Assembly: GCA_023265045.1 (NCBI GenBank)
Contig: JAHFUQ010000002.1
Span: 47,014 to 111,013 of the forward strand
Reading direction: 5' to 3'
DNA: 64,000 nt
Source of the DNA: Acidimicrobiia bacterium
GTDB lineage: Bacteria; Actinomycetota; Acidimicrobiia; Acidimicrobiales; AC-14
Every line of letters starts with the position of its first letter. Positions within the stretch are counted from its first letter, which is position 1. Below, piece by piece: positions 15,670 to 24,823 of the stretch. A model generated the notes under the pieces. It worked only from the letters and a program-made list of their open reading frames with translations. It did no database searches and was not told where the DNA came from. Made by a program: the position numbers and the translations under genes.

Positions 15670-16369
15670 CCCTGGCAGAGTCGCTCCTCATCGTCGGGGC
15701 ACCGTCGAGCGAGATCGACAGCGCCCTCGAGGCCGCGCTCGTGTCGGCGCACAACGTCCAGGACCCGGTCTTTTGCGCCCGCACGCGGCGCGCGTCAACG
15801 CCATGCGCCAGTGGTGGAGTGGAGGCCTGAGCGACCCGATCGAGGCGGCCATGCACCTGGCCGCGAGGCCTGACGACCCACGGTACGGGGCGTTGCACGC
15901 GGTTGGCGAGACGTACCGTCGGCGGTCGGCGTCGAGGTCGATGATCGAATTGCCCGACCAGTTCCGGCAGGCGAACACGTTGGAGATGCTCGCCGACGTG
16001 GTGTACCAGAGGCCAGCGATCGAGTTCGCCGGGCTCAACGGCGGTATCGACACGCGGGTCGCCCTCAAGGATCAGGCCGTCGTCGTCCCCGATGCGGAGC
16101 TCGCGGCTCTCTTCGCGGCGCGGATCGCAGCCGAGCTTGTCGTCCGAGACGACCTCGACGTCGGCGTGCGCCGGAAGGCCGCGCAACGCCTCGTCCCGAT
16201 TGCCGCTCGCCACCCGACGGCGCTCGACACCGTGCTCAGCCGCCTGCTCCTTCTCGATCCGGCTGGGTCAACAGCACAGCTGGGCGCCCTGTCGGCCGCT
16301 GTCCATCCGCCGGCGAGCGACTCGGTGGCATCGGCCCAAACCGACCCCCTGGGGTTTGGGCCGGCCTGA
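15606..16369 (+). pseudogene. decayed gene of unknown family, at least one and probably two frameshifts
   Basis: One frame (15606-~15785) gives HLQAGYAGYQSPAALTLAES...VQDPVFCARTR. A second frame (~15785-16369) continues as RVNAMRQWWSGGLSDPIEAA...MLADVVYQRPAIEF...RKAAQRLVPIAARHP. The two pieces read as one protein, joined near 15780-15790, after which the first frame ends quickly. Upstream, a third frame (MAEIESRVFGRQSALDFF from 15553) would join if the T8 tract at 15600-15607 had one more T. No start or ribosome binding site precedes TTG 15606. I do not recognise the family. Confidence 0.6.
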
Positions 16370-16894
16370 CGGCCTCGTCAGCGCCGGCGCGAAGATGGCC
16401 GAATCATCTGCACGCATTCGATCCCGCCCAATGCCTTCATCGCGGAATGGCAGCCCGGGTCCTTGGCCCGGGCCAGGTCGCACAGCCGATCGAAGCCCGT
16501 AACGACGCAAGAGGACATGGACGTCCATGAAGCCACGGCCTCGGCGCGGGTGAACGGCGCTAGCAGCTTGTTGGCTGGCGAGCCCCTCGCCGGCGAATAC
16601 GGGGCCCGAACGGCCCACGCTCTGCCGGGAGCAGGCGGGGTCGTAGCACAGGTCGACCCGCGTGCGGTCGTCCTCTCGCGGGGCGGCACTGGAGCCGCGG
16701 CCTGCGGTCGGCGGGGCATGAGCGCGCCGGCTCCCGGATCCCCCGGGGCGGCCTTGGCTCAGGTGTCACCCGAAGGGGCCCGCCGTGCGTCTGTGTTGAA
16801 GAGGTCGTATCGAGTCGGGCGCTGCGGTTGACGTGAGACGCGTGCCGTACTCCCACAACTGCGGCAGTCTGTTATCGCGAGAGGAGAGGAAGCC
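16370..16894. other. no supported gene
   Basis: Short frames are open on both strands. The only one with mixed composition is on the minus strand near 16378-16560 (RLCDLARAKDPGCHSAMKA), but it lacks a start signal and a recognisable family. The last 20 bases hold the purine-rich ribosome site of the next gene. Confidence 0.5.
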
Positions 16895-17146
16895 GTGAGC
16901 ACAACCGATGTCGCAAGGACGAGGAAGGCGCTCTGGATCGTCGTAGCCGCCGCCGCGACCCTGTTCGCTATCGGCGTTGCCATCAACGGATTGCCGAGCG
17001 ACGAGGTGCACGATCGCTACTGGATCGCCTTTGTGGCACCGTCGATGATCGGTTTCATCGTCGGCGTCGCCGCGTTGCCGCTCCTCCTCTGGACGTATCG
17101 CCCCTCGCGCCGCAAAGGCGACGACGGCTCGACCCTTGGCAGATAG
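16895..17146 (+). CDS. small two-helix membrane protein
   Basis: An 83-residue protein with two predicted transmembrane helices (ALWIVVAAAATLFAIGVAI and WIAFVAPSMIGFIVGVAAL, ending LPLLLWTY) joined by a ~15-residue loop, and a basic cytoplasmic tail (RPSRRKGDD). The GTG start is preceded by GAGAGGAGAGGAAG, a good ribosome binding site. The family is unknown and nothing nearby suggests a role. Confidence 0.65.
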   Translation: MSTTDVARTRKALWIVVAAAATLFAIGVAINGLPSDEVHDRYWIAFVAPSMIGFIVGVAALPLLLWTYRPSRRKGDDGSTLGR

Positions 17147-17225
17147 GCGCATTGCTGAGGACATCGGAATTCCCGACCGAAAGCCCCGGCGGGGGGAGCC
17201 TTAACGTCGCCACCGCGCCCCGGGA

Positions 17226-17466
17226 GTGCCGCGTCAGCACCGCTGGGTGTACCAGCGCTGCCAGTTCGAAGGGATCACGGCTCCCACACTGTTGCTGACG
17301 GGCGACGAGAGCGTCCCGGCGCTGATCGGGGCGACGGTGCAAGCCGCCGCGGCCATCCCGGACACCGGACGCCAGGACGCGAGTGCTCGACGGGCATGGC
17401 CACTTGGCGCACAAGTCCGACCCAGTGTTGGTGGCCTCGATCGTCCGGTCGTTCATTGCGTCATGA
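17226..17466 (+). pseudogene. C-terminal remnant of an alpha/beta hydrolase
   Basis: One frame encodes FEGITAPTLLLTGDESVPAL and AAAIPDTGRQDA. After a frameshift near 17375-17390 a second frame continues VLDGHGHLAHKSDPVLVASI to a TGA at 17464-17466. Together this is the end of an alpha/beta-hydrolase: a TLLLTG strand with the acid-residue loop, then GHGHLA with the catalytic His. The nucleophile half is absent. A decayed fragment. Confidence 0.7.
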
Positions 17467-17621
17467 GCCGGACGAAGCGGCATACGGGTCGCGTGTTCCG
17501 GAACGGAGTGTTCGCCGAATGTCCGGCGGTGACCGGGCCTTGGGCTGCCCGTCGTCGCGCCCTTTCGATACAATCGCATGGCCGACGCGCGCCCCGGCGC
17601 TACAGAGTGAGGGACATCGCT

Positions 17622-18182
17622 ATGACGACCACCTCAGCCAACCCGGATCGGCTCCACCGCGCGGCCAAGAGATGGTCCCGCTCAGTCGCGTCGCTGGCCG
17701 TGTGCGCGACGGTCCTGCTCGCCAACCCCACCTCCGCCCAGAGCATCCCCCTCTCGACGACCGCGTTCGACGCGACGTTCAGCGCAGCGTTCGCAGTCGC
17801 GGATGTCGGTCGTTCTGACCTGTTCATCGTGCGAGAATCCGGGAACGGCGAAGAGGAGCGCCAGGGCACGTTCACGTACACGTCCGCCGTTATCCAGGAC
17901 CTCCGCCGCCTCCCGGCCGGCTGCGGGCCGAACAGCTCCCGCGGCGTGACGGGGTCGGCGACGCTCAGTTTCGTGAACGGAGACCTTCGCCTGTTCCGTT
18001 TGTCGGGGGACGCATGCTTCAGCTTCCCGTTCGTGGAGGCCTCAGAGGCCTGGGTCGCCACCGGCGGGACCGGTTCGTACCGGGGGGCGACCGGCCACCT
18101 CGCTCGAGAGTTCGTCGGTGACGTGACGACGCTGACGGCTACGGGGGCCTGGACCGGCGAGCTGCGTCTGATTTCGCGATAG
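17622..18182 (+). CDS. secreted protein, beta-barrel-like, unknown function
   Basis: A 186-residue protein with a long signal peptide (basic region RLHRAAKRWSRS, hydrophobic VASLAVCATVLLANP, cleavage after TSAQS-like residues). The mature part is beta-rich, with repeated Gly/Thr turns and one close cysteine pair (AGCGPN and DACFSF). The ATGGTGSYRGATGHL segment resembles the loop seen in allene-oxide-cyclase-like barrels of secreted actinobacterial proteins; that likeness is only suggestive. ATG 17622 follows GTGAGGGA. Upstream codons of the same frame belong to the hydrolase remnant and are not used. A strong hairpin follows the stop. Confidence 0.65.
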   Translation: MTTTSANPDRLHRAAKRWSRSVASLAVCATVLLANPTSAQSIPLSTTAFDATFSAAFAVADVGRSDLFIVRESGNGEEERQGTFTYTSAVIQDLRRLPAGCGPNSSRGVTGSATLSFVNGDLRLFRLSGDACFSFPFVEASEAWVATGGTGSYRGATGHLAREFVGDVTTLTATGAWTGELRLISR

Positions 18183-18189
18183 TCAACAG

Positions 18190-18209
18190 GGAACGGCCGG
18201 CGCCGTTCC
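18190..18209 (+). terminator. hairpin after the secreted-protein gene
   Basis: GGAACGGC-cggc-GCCGTTCC: a perfect 8-bp stem with a 4-nt loop, starting 7 nt after the TAG stop. There is no long T-run downstream, so it would be a T-poor terminator of the sort common in actinobacteria. Confidence 0.5.
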
Positions 18210-18299
18210 GCCTTCCGCCGGATCATTCGTCAATGCTGAGCGGGCGAGGCAGCGGACGAATCGAGCGGCCGGACCCGAGTTGTGAACAGGAAGGGTCGT

Positions 18300-18647
18300 A
18301 TGCCGGATCCCATCGTCTACATCGATCGGTCCGAGATTCGTGACGGACGGCTCGATGGGGTGATGAACGAACCGCAGATCATCAGCTACACCGTGCACGT
18401 CGACGAGGACCGCAGGCACATGAACGTGGTGCACGTCCATAAGGATTCCTCTTCGCTCGCCTTACACATGAACGTCGCCGGCCCGTTGTTCGCTCCATTC
18501 AGCCCGCTCGTCCGGCTGTTGTCGATCGACGTCTATGGCCGGCCCGCCGATGACGTGATCCAACGGCTGCAGCACAAGGCGCAGATCCTCGGTGGCGCCG
18601 CCGTCCAGGTGAATCCGCTTCACGCCGGTTTCATGCGCGCTCGGTAG
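18300..18647 (+). CDS. hypothetical ABM-like small protein
   Basis: A 115-residue protein. It starts with IVYIDRSEIRDGRLDG, continues QIISYTVHVDEDRRHMNVVHVHKDSSSL, LALHMNVAGPLFAPF and ends IDVYGRPADDVIQRLQHKA. This beta-alpha-beta-beta pattern is like small antibiotic-biosynthesis-monooxygenase-type dimeric barrels. No catalytic residue can be assigned. ATG 18300 has AGGAAGG ahead of it. It stands alone between two terminator-like regions. Confidence 0.6.
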   Translation: MPDPIVYIDRSEIRDGRLDGVMNEPQIISYTVHVDEDRRHMNVVHVHKDSSSLALHMNVAGPLFAPFSPLVRLLSIDVYGRPADDVIQRLQHKAQILGGAAVQVNPLHAGFMRAR

Positions 18648-18926
18648 AGGATTCTCGGGTGGTCGCGGTTCCTGCGTCTCCGTTGCTCCTGGGGTGCGTC
18701 ACGGACCCGGCGTGGGTAGCCGCCAGACGCGGGGTTCGCGGTCGCCAGTTTGGCGGCGCCCGTTGCCACGCCCGGCGTCGGTCCGTGGGCGACCTCTGAG
18801 TCCTATGTGCGCCAGGATCCGCCGACCTGCGCCTGTGGTACCTCCGTCTTCGGGCTCTGCTGTTGGGGGCGAGGCCTTGACGGGCAGGCGTCGAGGATGG
18901 GTTCGCGCCGGCGAAACCGGTCTCCA

Positions 18927-21749
18927 ATGACCGACTTGCTCGAGCGCGACGTCGAGCTGGGCGCCATCCGCGCCGGCCTTGACGCGACCCAAGCCGGCGA
19001 CGGTTGCTGTGTGGTGATCGAGGGACCCGCGGGCATCGGCAAGTCCTCGCTGCTGGCCGCCTGTCGGGCCGAAGCCGCCGGCCGAGGGTTCCGCGTGCTC
19101 ACCGCGGCAGGAGGCGAGCTCGAACGAGAGTTCCCGCATGGCGTGGTCCGACAGCTGTTCTCGGCGACAGTCGCCGACGAGGCGAACGCGGATCGGCGGC
19201 TCGCGGGCGCCGCCAAACTGGCCCGGCCCGTACTCAACCTCGACCCCGGCGAGCAAAACGCCTACCCCAGCGGCGGAAGCCACCTGCTGGAAGCGCTCCA
19301 TGGCCTCTACTGGCTGACCGTGAACCTGGCTGCCGATACGCCCCTGCTCTTGGCTGTCGATGACGCTCACTGGTGCGACGGGGCCTCACTTCAGTTTCTC
19401 ATCTATCTCCGCAGACGGCTCGAAGGGCTCGCCGTCTTTGTCCTCGTGGCTACCCGGGCAGGCGAGCCGGGTGCCGACGAGCGCCTGCTCCGTCTGCTGG
19501 GCGGCGAGGGCCAGGTCGAGACACTCCGGCCGCATGGCCTGAGCGTCGCGGCGGCCACCGATTGGCTTCGACGTGGTTTGGCCGAGACTCCCGACCCCCA
19601 CTTCACGGCGGCCGCCCACGCCGCCACCGACGGCAACCCCTTCCTGCTCGGCGAGCTCGTCACCGCGTTGGTCGACGCACAGATACGGCCGACGAGAGAG
19701 GCGGCGGTCCAGGTGACGGCCATCGGCCCCGAGGGCGTCCGCCGTGCGGTCCTTCGGCGGCTCGCCGGTTTGGGCGACGGCGCTGGTGCACTCGCGCGCG
19801 CCGTCGCGGTTCTCGGGAGCGGCTCCGAGCTCAAGGACGCGGCGATCCTGGCCGATCTGCCGCCCGCCAGCGCCGTCGCTGTCGCCGAATCGCTCGTGCG
19901 GGTACAGGTCCTGCGCGACGAGCGCCGACTGTCCTTTGCCCATCCGTTGGTGCGGGCCGCAATCTACCTCGAGCTTCCGCTAGCCGCCCGCGCCCGGCTC
20001 CATGCCCGAGCGGCGCGGATTCTCGCCCGCGCGGGCGCCGACGCCAACGCCTTGGCCGCACATCTGCTCGAAACGGACCCGACTGGCGATGCCGCGGTGG
20101 TCGGGCAGCTACGGGCGGGTGCAAGGCGGGCCGTCGAGCAAGGAGCCATGGAGGTCGCCGCCGCCTACCTCCGGCGCGCCGTCGTCGAGCCCCCGTCTCC
20201 GGCCGTCTCGGCGGCGGTGTTTCGTGAGCTGGGAGCGGCCGAACTTGCAGCTGGCCGACCGGATGCGGCGGCGACCGCGCTGGCCGCCGCATGGGCCCAG
20301 GCCGATGACCGCGCCGCGGGCCTCAGCATCGTGCTCATGCGGCGCCATGCCCTGGTGCTCGCCGATCGCATCGCCGACGCGGTCGCCGTGGTTGACGATG
20401 CAGCCAGCCGGTGGGCCGACCCCACGATTGCGGATCTGCTCGAGGCCGGAGCGTTGGGCGCGGGTCATCTCGACTGCCGAGTTGTCCGCCGCCTCGAGGG
20501 ACGAATCGGGGCACTCCGCCGCCGGGCGGAAACGGCCGACCTGCAAGAGCCCCTTGCCCTCGCCGTGGCCGCCGTCGCCGGCGCATTCGCGAACGGGCCG
20601 GTTGGCGCGACGGCTGAACTCACCGCCCGGGCGCTCGCGGCCATGCCCAAGGCTCACGCCGCCAGCGACTATTCGGTCGAGGGACAGCTCGCGATCGCCC
20701 TCTACCTGTCCGAGCAGTACGATCTGCTCGCCGATCGGTCGAGCGTGTGGCTCGACGATGCAAGGCGTCGAGGTTCGCTGCCACGATTCATCTCCATGGC
20801 GACGACCCGCTCGAACGGCGCATACCGAGCCGGCGCGCTGACCGACGCCGAGGCCGACGGGCGCGACGCCCTGGAGGCGGCGCGCTTGTACGGCCACCAC
20901 TTCTGGCTTCCGGGCGCCGTCGCCGCCGTTCTCAACCCGCTGGTGGAGCGCGGTCGTCTCGACGAAGCCGACGCGGTGCTGCGGGACAGCCATGTCGAGG
21001 AACGCCACCGACAGTCGCACGCCTTGTGCTGGGCTGTCATGCTCCTCCCGGCCCGGGCTCGCCTTCGCATTGCTCAAGGCCGGTTGGAGGAGGGCCTCGC
21101 CGACCTGCTCGCCTGCGGGGAGCACTACGAGTCGGCGGCAAACCGTTCACCGTCGTTGTGGGCCTGGCGCTCTGAGGCAGCCCTCGTTCTGGCTGCGCTC
21201 GGCGACCGCGTCCGAGCCACCGAGCTCGCCGCCGACGAGCTGGCGCTGGCTCGTCCCTTCGGCGGACCGCGTGCCCTCGGTGTCGCTCTACGCGCCGTCG
21301 GTCTCGTGACCGGGGGCGACGAAGGGGTGGCGGTGTTGGAGGAAGCCGCGACCGTGCAAGCCGGATCGGGGGCAGCGCTCGAACAAGCCCGGGTGTTGGT
21401 CGACCTCGGCGCTGCGCTCCGGCGCAGCGGCCGTCGGACCGACGCACGCGGGCCGTTGCGCGATGGACTCGACGCCGCGATCCGCTGCGGCGCCGACGTC
21501 CTTGCGGAGCGGGCCCGGTCCGAGCTGATCGCCACGGGCGCGCATATGCGACGCGAGCGGCTCACCGGTCCGGATGCGCTGACGCCCAGCGAGCGCCGCG
21601 TGGCCCAGCTCGCCGCCCGCGGGCGGAGCAACCCGGAAATCGCTCAGGCCTTGTTCCTCACCCGGCGGACAGTCGAAACCCACCTCACGCACGCGTATCA
21701 GAAGCTCGGGATCTCCTCGCGCGACGCGCTTTCGACTGCTTTGGACTGA
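18927..21749 (+). CDS. large ATP-binding LuxR-type (LAL) transcriptional regulator
   Basis: The 940-residue protein belongs to the LAL/MalT-like class. An N-terminal AAA ATPase carries Walker A IEGPAGIGKSSLLAAC (residues ~31-46) and Walker B LLLAVDDAHWCDGASLQ (~145). A long TPR-like helical sensor region follows. The C-terminal LuxR HTH reads TPSERRVAQLAARGRSNPEI and TRRTVETHLTHAYQKLGIS (~880-940). Such proteins activate transcription when an inducer and ATP are bound. ATG 18927 is chosen because the ATPase domain starts there (MTDLLERDVELGAI); upstream codons are Cys/Trp-rich and unlikely to be translated. The target is not evident; the GNAT gene follows within 8 nt. Confidence 0.88.
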   Translation: MTDLLERDVELGAIRAGLDATQAGDGCCVVIEGPAGIGKSSLLAACRAEAAGRGFRVLTAAGGELEREFPHGVVRQLFSATVADEANADRRLAGAAKLARPVLNLDPGEQNAYPSGGSHLLEALHGLYWLTVNLAADTPLLLAVDDAHWCDGASLQFLIYLRRRLEGLAVFVLVATRAGEPGADERLLRLLGGEGQVETLRPHGLSVAAATDWLRRGLAETPDPHFTAAAHAATDGNPFLLGELVTALVDAQIRPTREAAVQVTAIGPEGVRRAVLRRLAGLGDGAGALARAVAVLGSGSELKDAAILADLPPASAVAVAESLVRVQVLRDERRLSFAHPLVRAAIYLELPLAARARLHARAARILARAGADANALAAHLLETDPTGDAAVVGQLRAGARRAVEQGAMEVAAAYLRRAVVEPPSPAVSAAVFRELGAAELAAGRPDAAATALAAAWAQADDRAAGLSIVLMRRHALVLADRIADAVAVVDDAASRWADPTIADLLEAGALGAGHLDCRVVRRLEGRIGALRRRAETADLQEPLALAVAAVAGAFANGPVGATAELTARALAAMPKAHAASDYSVEGQLAIALYLSEQYDLLADRSSVWLDDARRRGSLPRFISMATTRSNGAYRAGALTDAEADGRDALEAARLYGHHFWLPGAVAAVLNPLVERGRLDEADAVLRDSHVEERHRQSHALCWAVMLLPARARLRIAQGRLEEGLADLLACGEHYESAANRSPSLWAWRSEAALVLAALGDRVRATELAADELALARPFGGPRALGVALRAVGLVTGGDEGVAVLEEAATVQAGSGAALEQARVLVDLGAALRRSGRRTDARGPLRDGLDAAIRCGADVLAERARSELIATGAHMRRERLTGPDALTPSERRVAQLAARGRSNPEIAQALFLTRRTVETHLTHAYQKLGISSRDALSTALD

Positions 21750-21757
21750 ACGCCTGA

Positions 21758-22471
21758 GTGAAGGTTCGTGGTGCCTCCACGATGCGACTCCACCGTTGCG
21801 AGGCCGATGATTCCCGCATGGTCAAGGAACACATCAGCGTCACTCCCCCGGCCGGTGCGACGGGGTTGAACCTGGCCGTTGCCGTCGACGCGGCCCCAGA
21901 TGTCCAGCGCGTGGGGAACCTCGACGCCGACATCCTCACGATACGACTGGCGACCCGTGAAGACCTCGGCGTCCTGCTCCCCCTGATGGACGCCGCGATC
22001 GAGCAACTGCAGCAGGGATTCCTCGACGATGACCAGATCGAGTCGAGCAAGGCGATCATGGGCATGGACCGGCAACTCATCGAAGACGGGACCTACTACG
22101 TCGTAGAAATCAGAGGCACTGTGGCTGGTTGCGGGGGGTGGAGCCGACGGGCAACGCTCTATGGTGGCGATCACTCGGCCGGGCGCAACGCCGCCCTGCT
22201 CAACCCCACGACCGACGCGGCACGGATCCGAGCCATGTACACCCACCCCGACTTCGCCCGACGGGGGGTGGGCCGTCTCGTGCTCGAGGCCAGTGAGGCG
22301 GCCGCCGCGGCCGAGGGGTTTGCGACACTGGAGCTCATGGCGACCCGCTCCGGCCGACCCCTTTACGAGGCCTTCGGCTTCCAGCCAGTTGAAGAGGTTG
22401 AGGACGCGTCGGGCGGCGCGCCTGTCCCCCTGACGCGCATGCGCAAGCCAGTGACCGCCACCAGCGGCTAG
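21758..22471 (+). CDS. GNAT-family N-acetyltransferase
   Basis: The core domain reads LTIRLATREDLGVLLPLMDA at its start, DGTYYVVEIRGTVAGCGGWS in the middle strand and RAMYTHPDFARRGVGRLVLE as the acetyl-CoA-binding motif A (R-R-G-V-G-R). It closes with LYEAFGFQPVEEV. The protein should transfer an acetyl group to an amine, substrate unknown. The ~60 residues before LTIRL have no domain, so the real start may be further in (ATG 21821 or GTG 21908); GTG 21758 is the longest choice and lies just after the LuxR-type gene. Confidence 0.75.
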   Translation: MKVRGASTMRLHRCEADDSRMVKEHISVTPPAGATGLNLAVAVDAAPDVQRVGNLDADILTIRLATREDLGVLLPLMDAAIEQLQQGFLDDDQIESSKAIMGMDRQLIEDGTYYVVEIRGTVAGCGGWSRRATLYGGDHSAGRNAALLNPTTDAARIRAMYTHPDFARRGVGRLVLEASEAAAAAEGFATLELMATRSGRPLYEAFGFQPVEEVEDASGGAPVPLTRMRKPVTATSG

Positions 22472-22607
22472 CGAGCACCCCGAATCGGCGTCCGGTTCAG
22501 CTTCAACCCCGCACCCGTGATCTCGTCTCCCAGAGCGGTCGGACACTGGGTACGGGTCTCGGGATCGACCGCGCGCTACCCCTGCTCGACACCCAGGAGT
22601 CGCATGA

Positions 22608-24005
22608 TCACTGCGCCGGCGTCCCCGGCTGGATGTTCTTGTTGTTGTGGAACACATTCTCGGGGTCGTACTTCGCCTTGACCTCGGCGAGCCGCCGGTA
22701 CGTGTCGTCGCCGTAGGCCTCGCGGACGCGGCCCGTGTCGTCGTCGGAGTCGAGGAAGTTCACGTAGACGCCCGCACGGTGGGGCTTCAGGGCGTCGAGA
22801 AATGCCCGCGCCCATGCGGTCTCCGACGTCCCGACGGCGTCGCCCTGTTCAGGGAGCCATGCCGCGTCGATGACGATGTTGTGCTCCACCTCGCGCCCCG
22901 TGTAGGCCGTGGCCTGCCGAGGGGCTCGGGCCACTGCGCCACCGAAGTGGAACATCGCCGCATACGACCTCGGCGAGGTGGCGCCGTAGGCGTGCTCGGC
23001 GACGACGTCGATGACCGCGTCGGACAGGCTGGTGAGGTTCGTGGCCTTCCAGTAGTAGCGCCAGCCGTGGGGGACGGTGTCGTCTACGCCGCTTTGGTGG
23101 TCGACGTACAACGTGGGTCCGACCAGATCCACGAGCGGGGTCCCGAACTGGCGGAGCGCACGGAGGGCGCGTTCGCCTTCCGCTACGGGCCCGGCGTAGC
23201 AGCTGGCCACCGCGATCGCCGGGCGGAAGTGCAGGTCCTTGTCGACCACCGACAGGGGCGGGATCGTGCCGAGCCGGATGACGTTCCCGAGCTCGTCAGA
23301 CGCGTCGGTGACGAACTCACGGTAAAAACGCAGGACGTCCGTGGTGTCCTCGGCCGCCCAGAAGACCGGGCCGGCTAGGACGGTGGGGCCGACCGGGTGC
23401 AGTGAGAACCGGAACGAGCTGACAACGCCGAAGTTCCCACCGCCGCCCCGCAGCGCCCAGAACAGGTCGGTGTGGTCGCTGGCGGACGCCCGCACGATCT
23501 CGCCCCCCGCCGTGACCACCTCGGCCTCCACGAGGTTGTCGACGGCGAGTCCGTGCTTGCGCATCAACCAGCCGATGCCGCCGCCCAGGGTGAGGCCGCC
23601 GACGCCCGTGTGGCTCACGATGCCGCCCGTGGTGGCCAGACCGTGCGCCTGCGTGGCGTGGTCGACATCTCCCCAAAGGGCACCGCCTTGGACGAGAGCC
23701 GTGCGCTCGACGGGATCGACCGTGACGGCGCTCATCGCTGAGAGGTCGATCACGATCCCGTCGTCGCACACCGCCGTGCCGGCCACGTTGTGGCCCCCGC
23801 CTCGCACGGCGATCTCGAGGCGGCGGTCGCACGCAAAGCGCACCGCGGCAGCGACATCGGCGGTCGCTCGGCAGCGCGCGATCACTCGAGGTCGTCGGTC
23901 GACGGCGCCGTTCCATACGGCGCGTGCGCCGTCGTACTCATGATGCCCCAGGGTGATCACGTCGCCCCGGAACCCGGGAATCTGGATCGTGGTTCGCTCT
24001 GCCAT
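22608..24005 (-). CDS. FAD-linked oxidase, berberine-bridge-enzyme family
   Basis: The 465-residue flavoprotein has a PCMH FAD-binding domain with RGGGHNVAGTAV (the His that links to flavin C8-alpha), IDLSAMSAVTVDP and GGIVSHTGVGGLTLGGGIGW. The C-terminal BBE domain ends with YDPENVFHNNKNIQP. The position usually occupied by the second, 6-S-cysteinyl linkage appears as Thr (SHTGVGG), so only single covalent attachment is expected. The substrate could be a sugar, a lipid or a phenolic. ATG 24005 follows GAGGAGGAA; the 9 residues ahead of it in the same frame lack such a site. Divergent from the HxlR regulator, which probably controls it. Confidence 0.85.
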   Translation of the reverse strand: MAERTTIQIPGFRGDVITLGHHEYDGARAVWNGAVDRRPRVIARCRATADVAAAVRFACDRRLEIAVRGGGHNVAGTAVCDDGIVIDLSAMSAVTVDPVERTALVQGGALWGDVDHATQAHGLATTGGIVSHTGVGGLTLGGGIGWLMRKHGLAVDNLVEAEVVTAGGEIVRASASDHTDLFWALRGGGGNFGVVSSFRFSLHPVGPTVLAGPVFWAAEDTTDVLRFYREFVTDASDELGNVIRLGTIPPLSVVDKDLHFRPAIAVASCYAGPVAEGERALRALRQFGTPLVDLVGPTLYVDHQSGVDDTVPHGWRYYWKATNLTSLSDAVIDVVAEHAYGATSPRSYAAMFHFGGAVARAPRQATAYTGREVEHNIVIDAAWLPEQGDAVGTSETAWARAFLDALKPHRAGVYVNFLDSDDDTGRVREAYGDDTYRRLAEVKAKYDPENVFHNNKNIQPGTPAQ

Positions 24006-24066
24006 CGTTCCTCCTCGGCGCACTGGGCTCATCGCGCCATAGGAGCGAACCGAGGGGAAGTCAGCT

Positions 24067-24098
24067 ATCTGGACTTCGAAGTAAGGAATCCGGACTTC
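24067..24098. promoter_or_regulatory. operator-like direct repeats between the FAD oxidase and HxlR genes
   Basis: ATCTGGACTTC at 24067-24077 and ATCCGGACTTC at 24088-24098 are spaced 21 bp, two helical turns. The first copy runs into a perfect palindrome ACTTCGAAGT (24073-24082). Both lie in the divergent intergenic region, where an HxlR-family dimer would be expected to bind. Confidence 0.55.
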
Positions 24099-24130
24099 AC
24101 ATCGGCCGGGAATCGCGGGACACTGCGCTC

Positions 24131-24823
24131 ATGAGGACGTACGGCCAGTATTGCCCGATCGCCCGGGGTGCGGAGATCTTCGCCGAGCGTTGGACGCCGC
24201 TGATCATCCGCAACCTGCACCTGGGCTGCGAGACCTTCGGCGAGATCCTCGAGGGCGCGCCCGGGCTCTCCCGCACCGTGCTCGCGGAGCGTCTCAAACA
24301 GCTTGAACGCCTCGGCATCGTCGAAGCACCGCCCAAGGCGCAGGGGCGCGGTCACCGTTACGTGCTCACGACGTCGGGCGACGATCTGTTCAAGGTCTGC
24401 CAGACCCTCGGGGAGTGGGGCGCTCGTTGGCTCGAGATCGCCCCGGAGAACCTCGATCCGTTCGTGGCGCTGTGGTCGATGTGCAACGCGCTCCGGCCCG
24501 ACCGCCTGCCTGACCAGCGCGTCGTCGTGCGGCTGGACTTCACCGGCTTCCGGCCCCATGAGCGGTACTGGCTGCTGCTCGAGCACCGCGAAGCCGAGAT
24601 CTGCAAGACGTATCCCGGTCTGGACGAAGATCTCTTCATCACCGCCGACGCCGAGGCGTTCGTCAAGTGGCACGCCGGGCAGCTCTCCTGGGCGGAGGCC
24701 ACCCGCGACTCCCGGATCCTGCTCCACGGTCCGTCGTGGCTCGTGAGGGCCTTCCCGACCTGGAACGGCCGCAGCATGTTCGCTCACATCAAGCCCGGCG
24801 CTGGCCTTGCAACTGCGGATTGA
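24131..24823 (+). CDS. HxlR-family transcriptional regulator with C-terminal ligand-type domain
   Basis: The 230-residue protein starts with the HxlR winged helix: YGQYCPIARGAEIFAERWTP with a redox-type Cys at residue 8, LIIRNLHLGCETFGEILEG, RTVLAERLKQLERLGIVE, then the wing GRGHRYVLTTSGDDL. Residues ~120-230 form an extra domain (RVVVRLDFTGFRPHERYWLL and FVKWHAGQLSWAEATRDSRI) resembling SCP2/sterol-carrier-like folds added to some actinobacterial HxlR proteins. It is divergent from the FAD oxidase, with paired direct repeats between them. Confidence 0.85.
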   Translation: MRTYGQYCPIARGAEIFAERWTPLIIRNLHLGCETFGEILEGAPGLSRTVLAERLKQLERLGIVEAPPKAQGRGHRYVLTTSGDDLFKVCQTLGEWGARWLEIAPENLDPFVALWSMCNALRPDRLPDQRVVVRLDFTGFRPHERYWLLLEHREAEICKTYPGLDEDLFITADAEAFVKWHAGQLSWAEATRDSRILLHGPSWLVRAFPTWNGRSMFAHIKPGAGLATAD

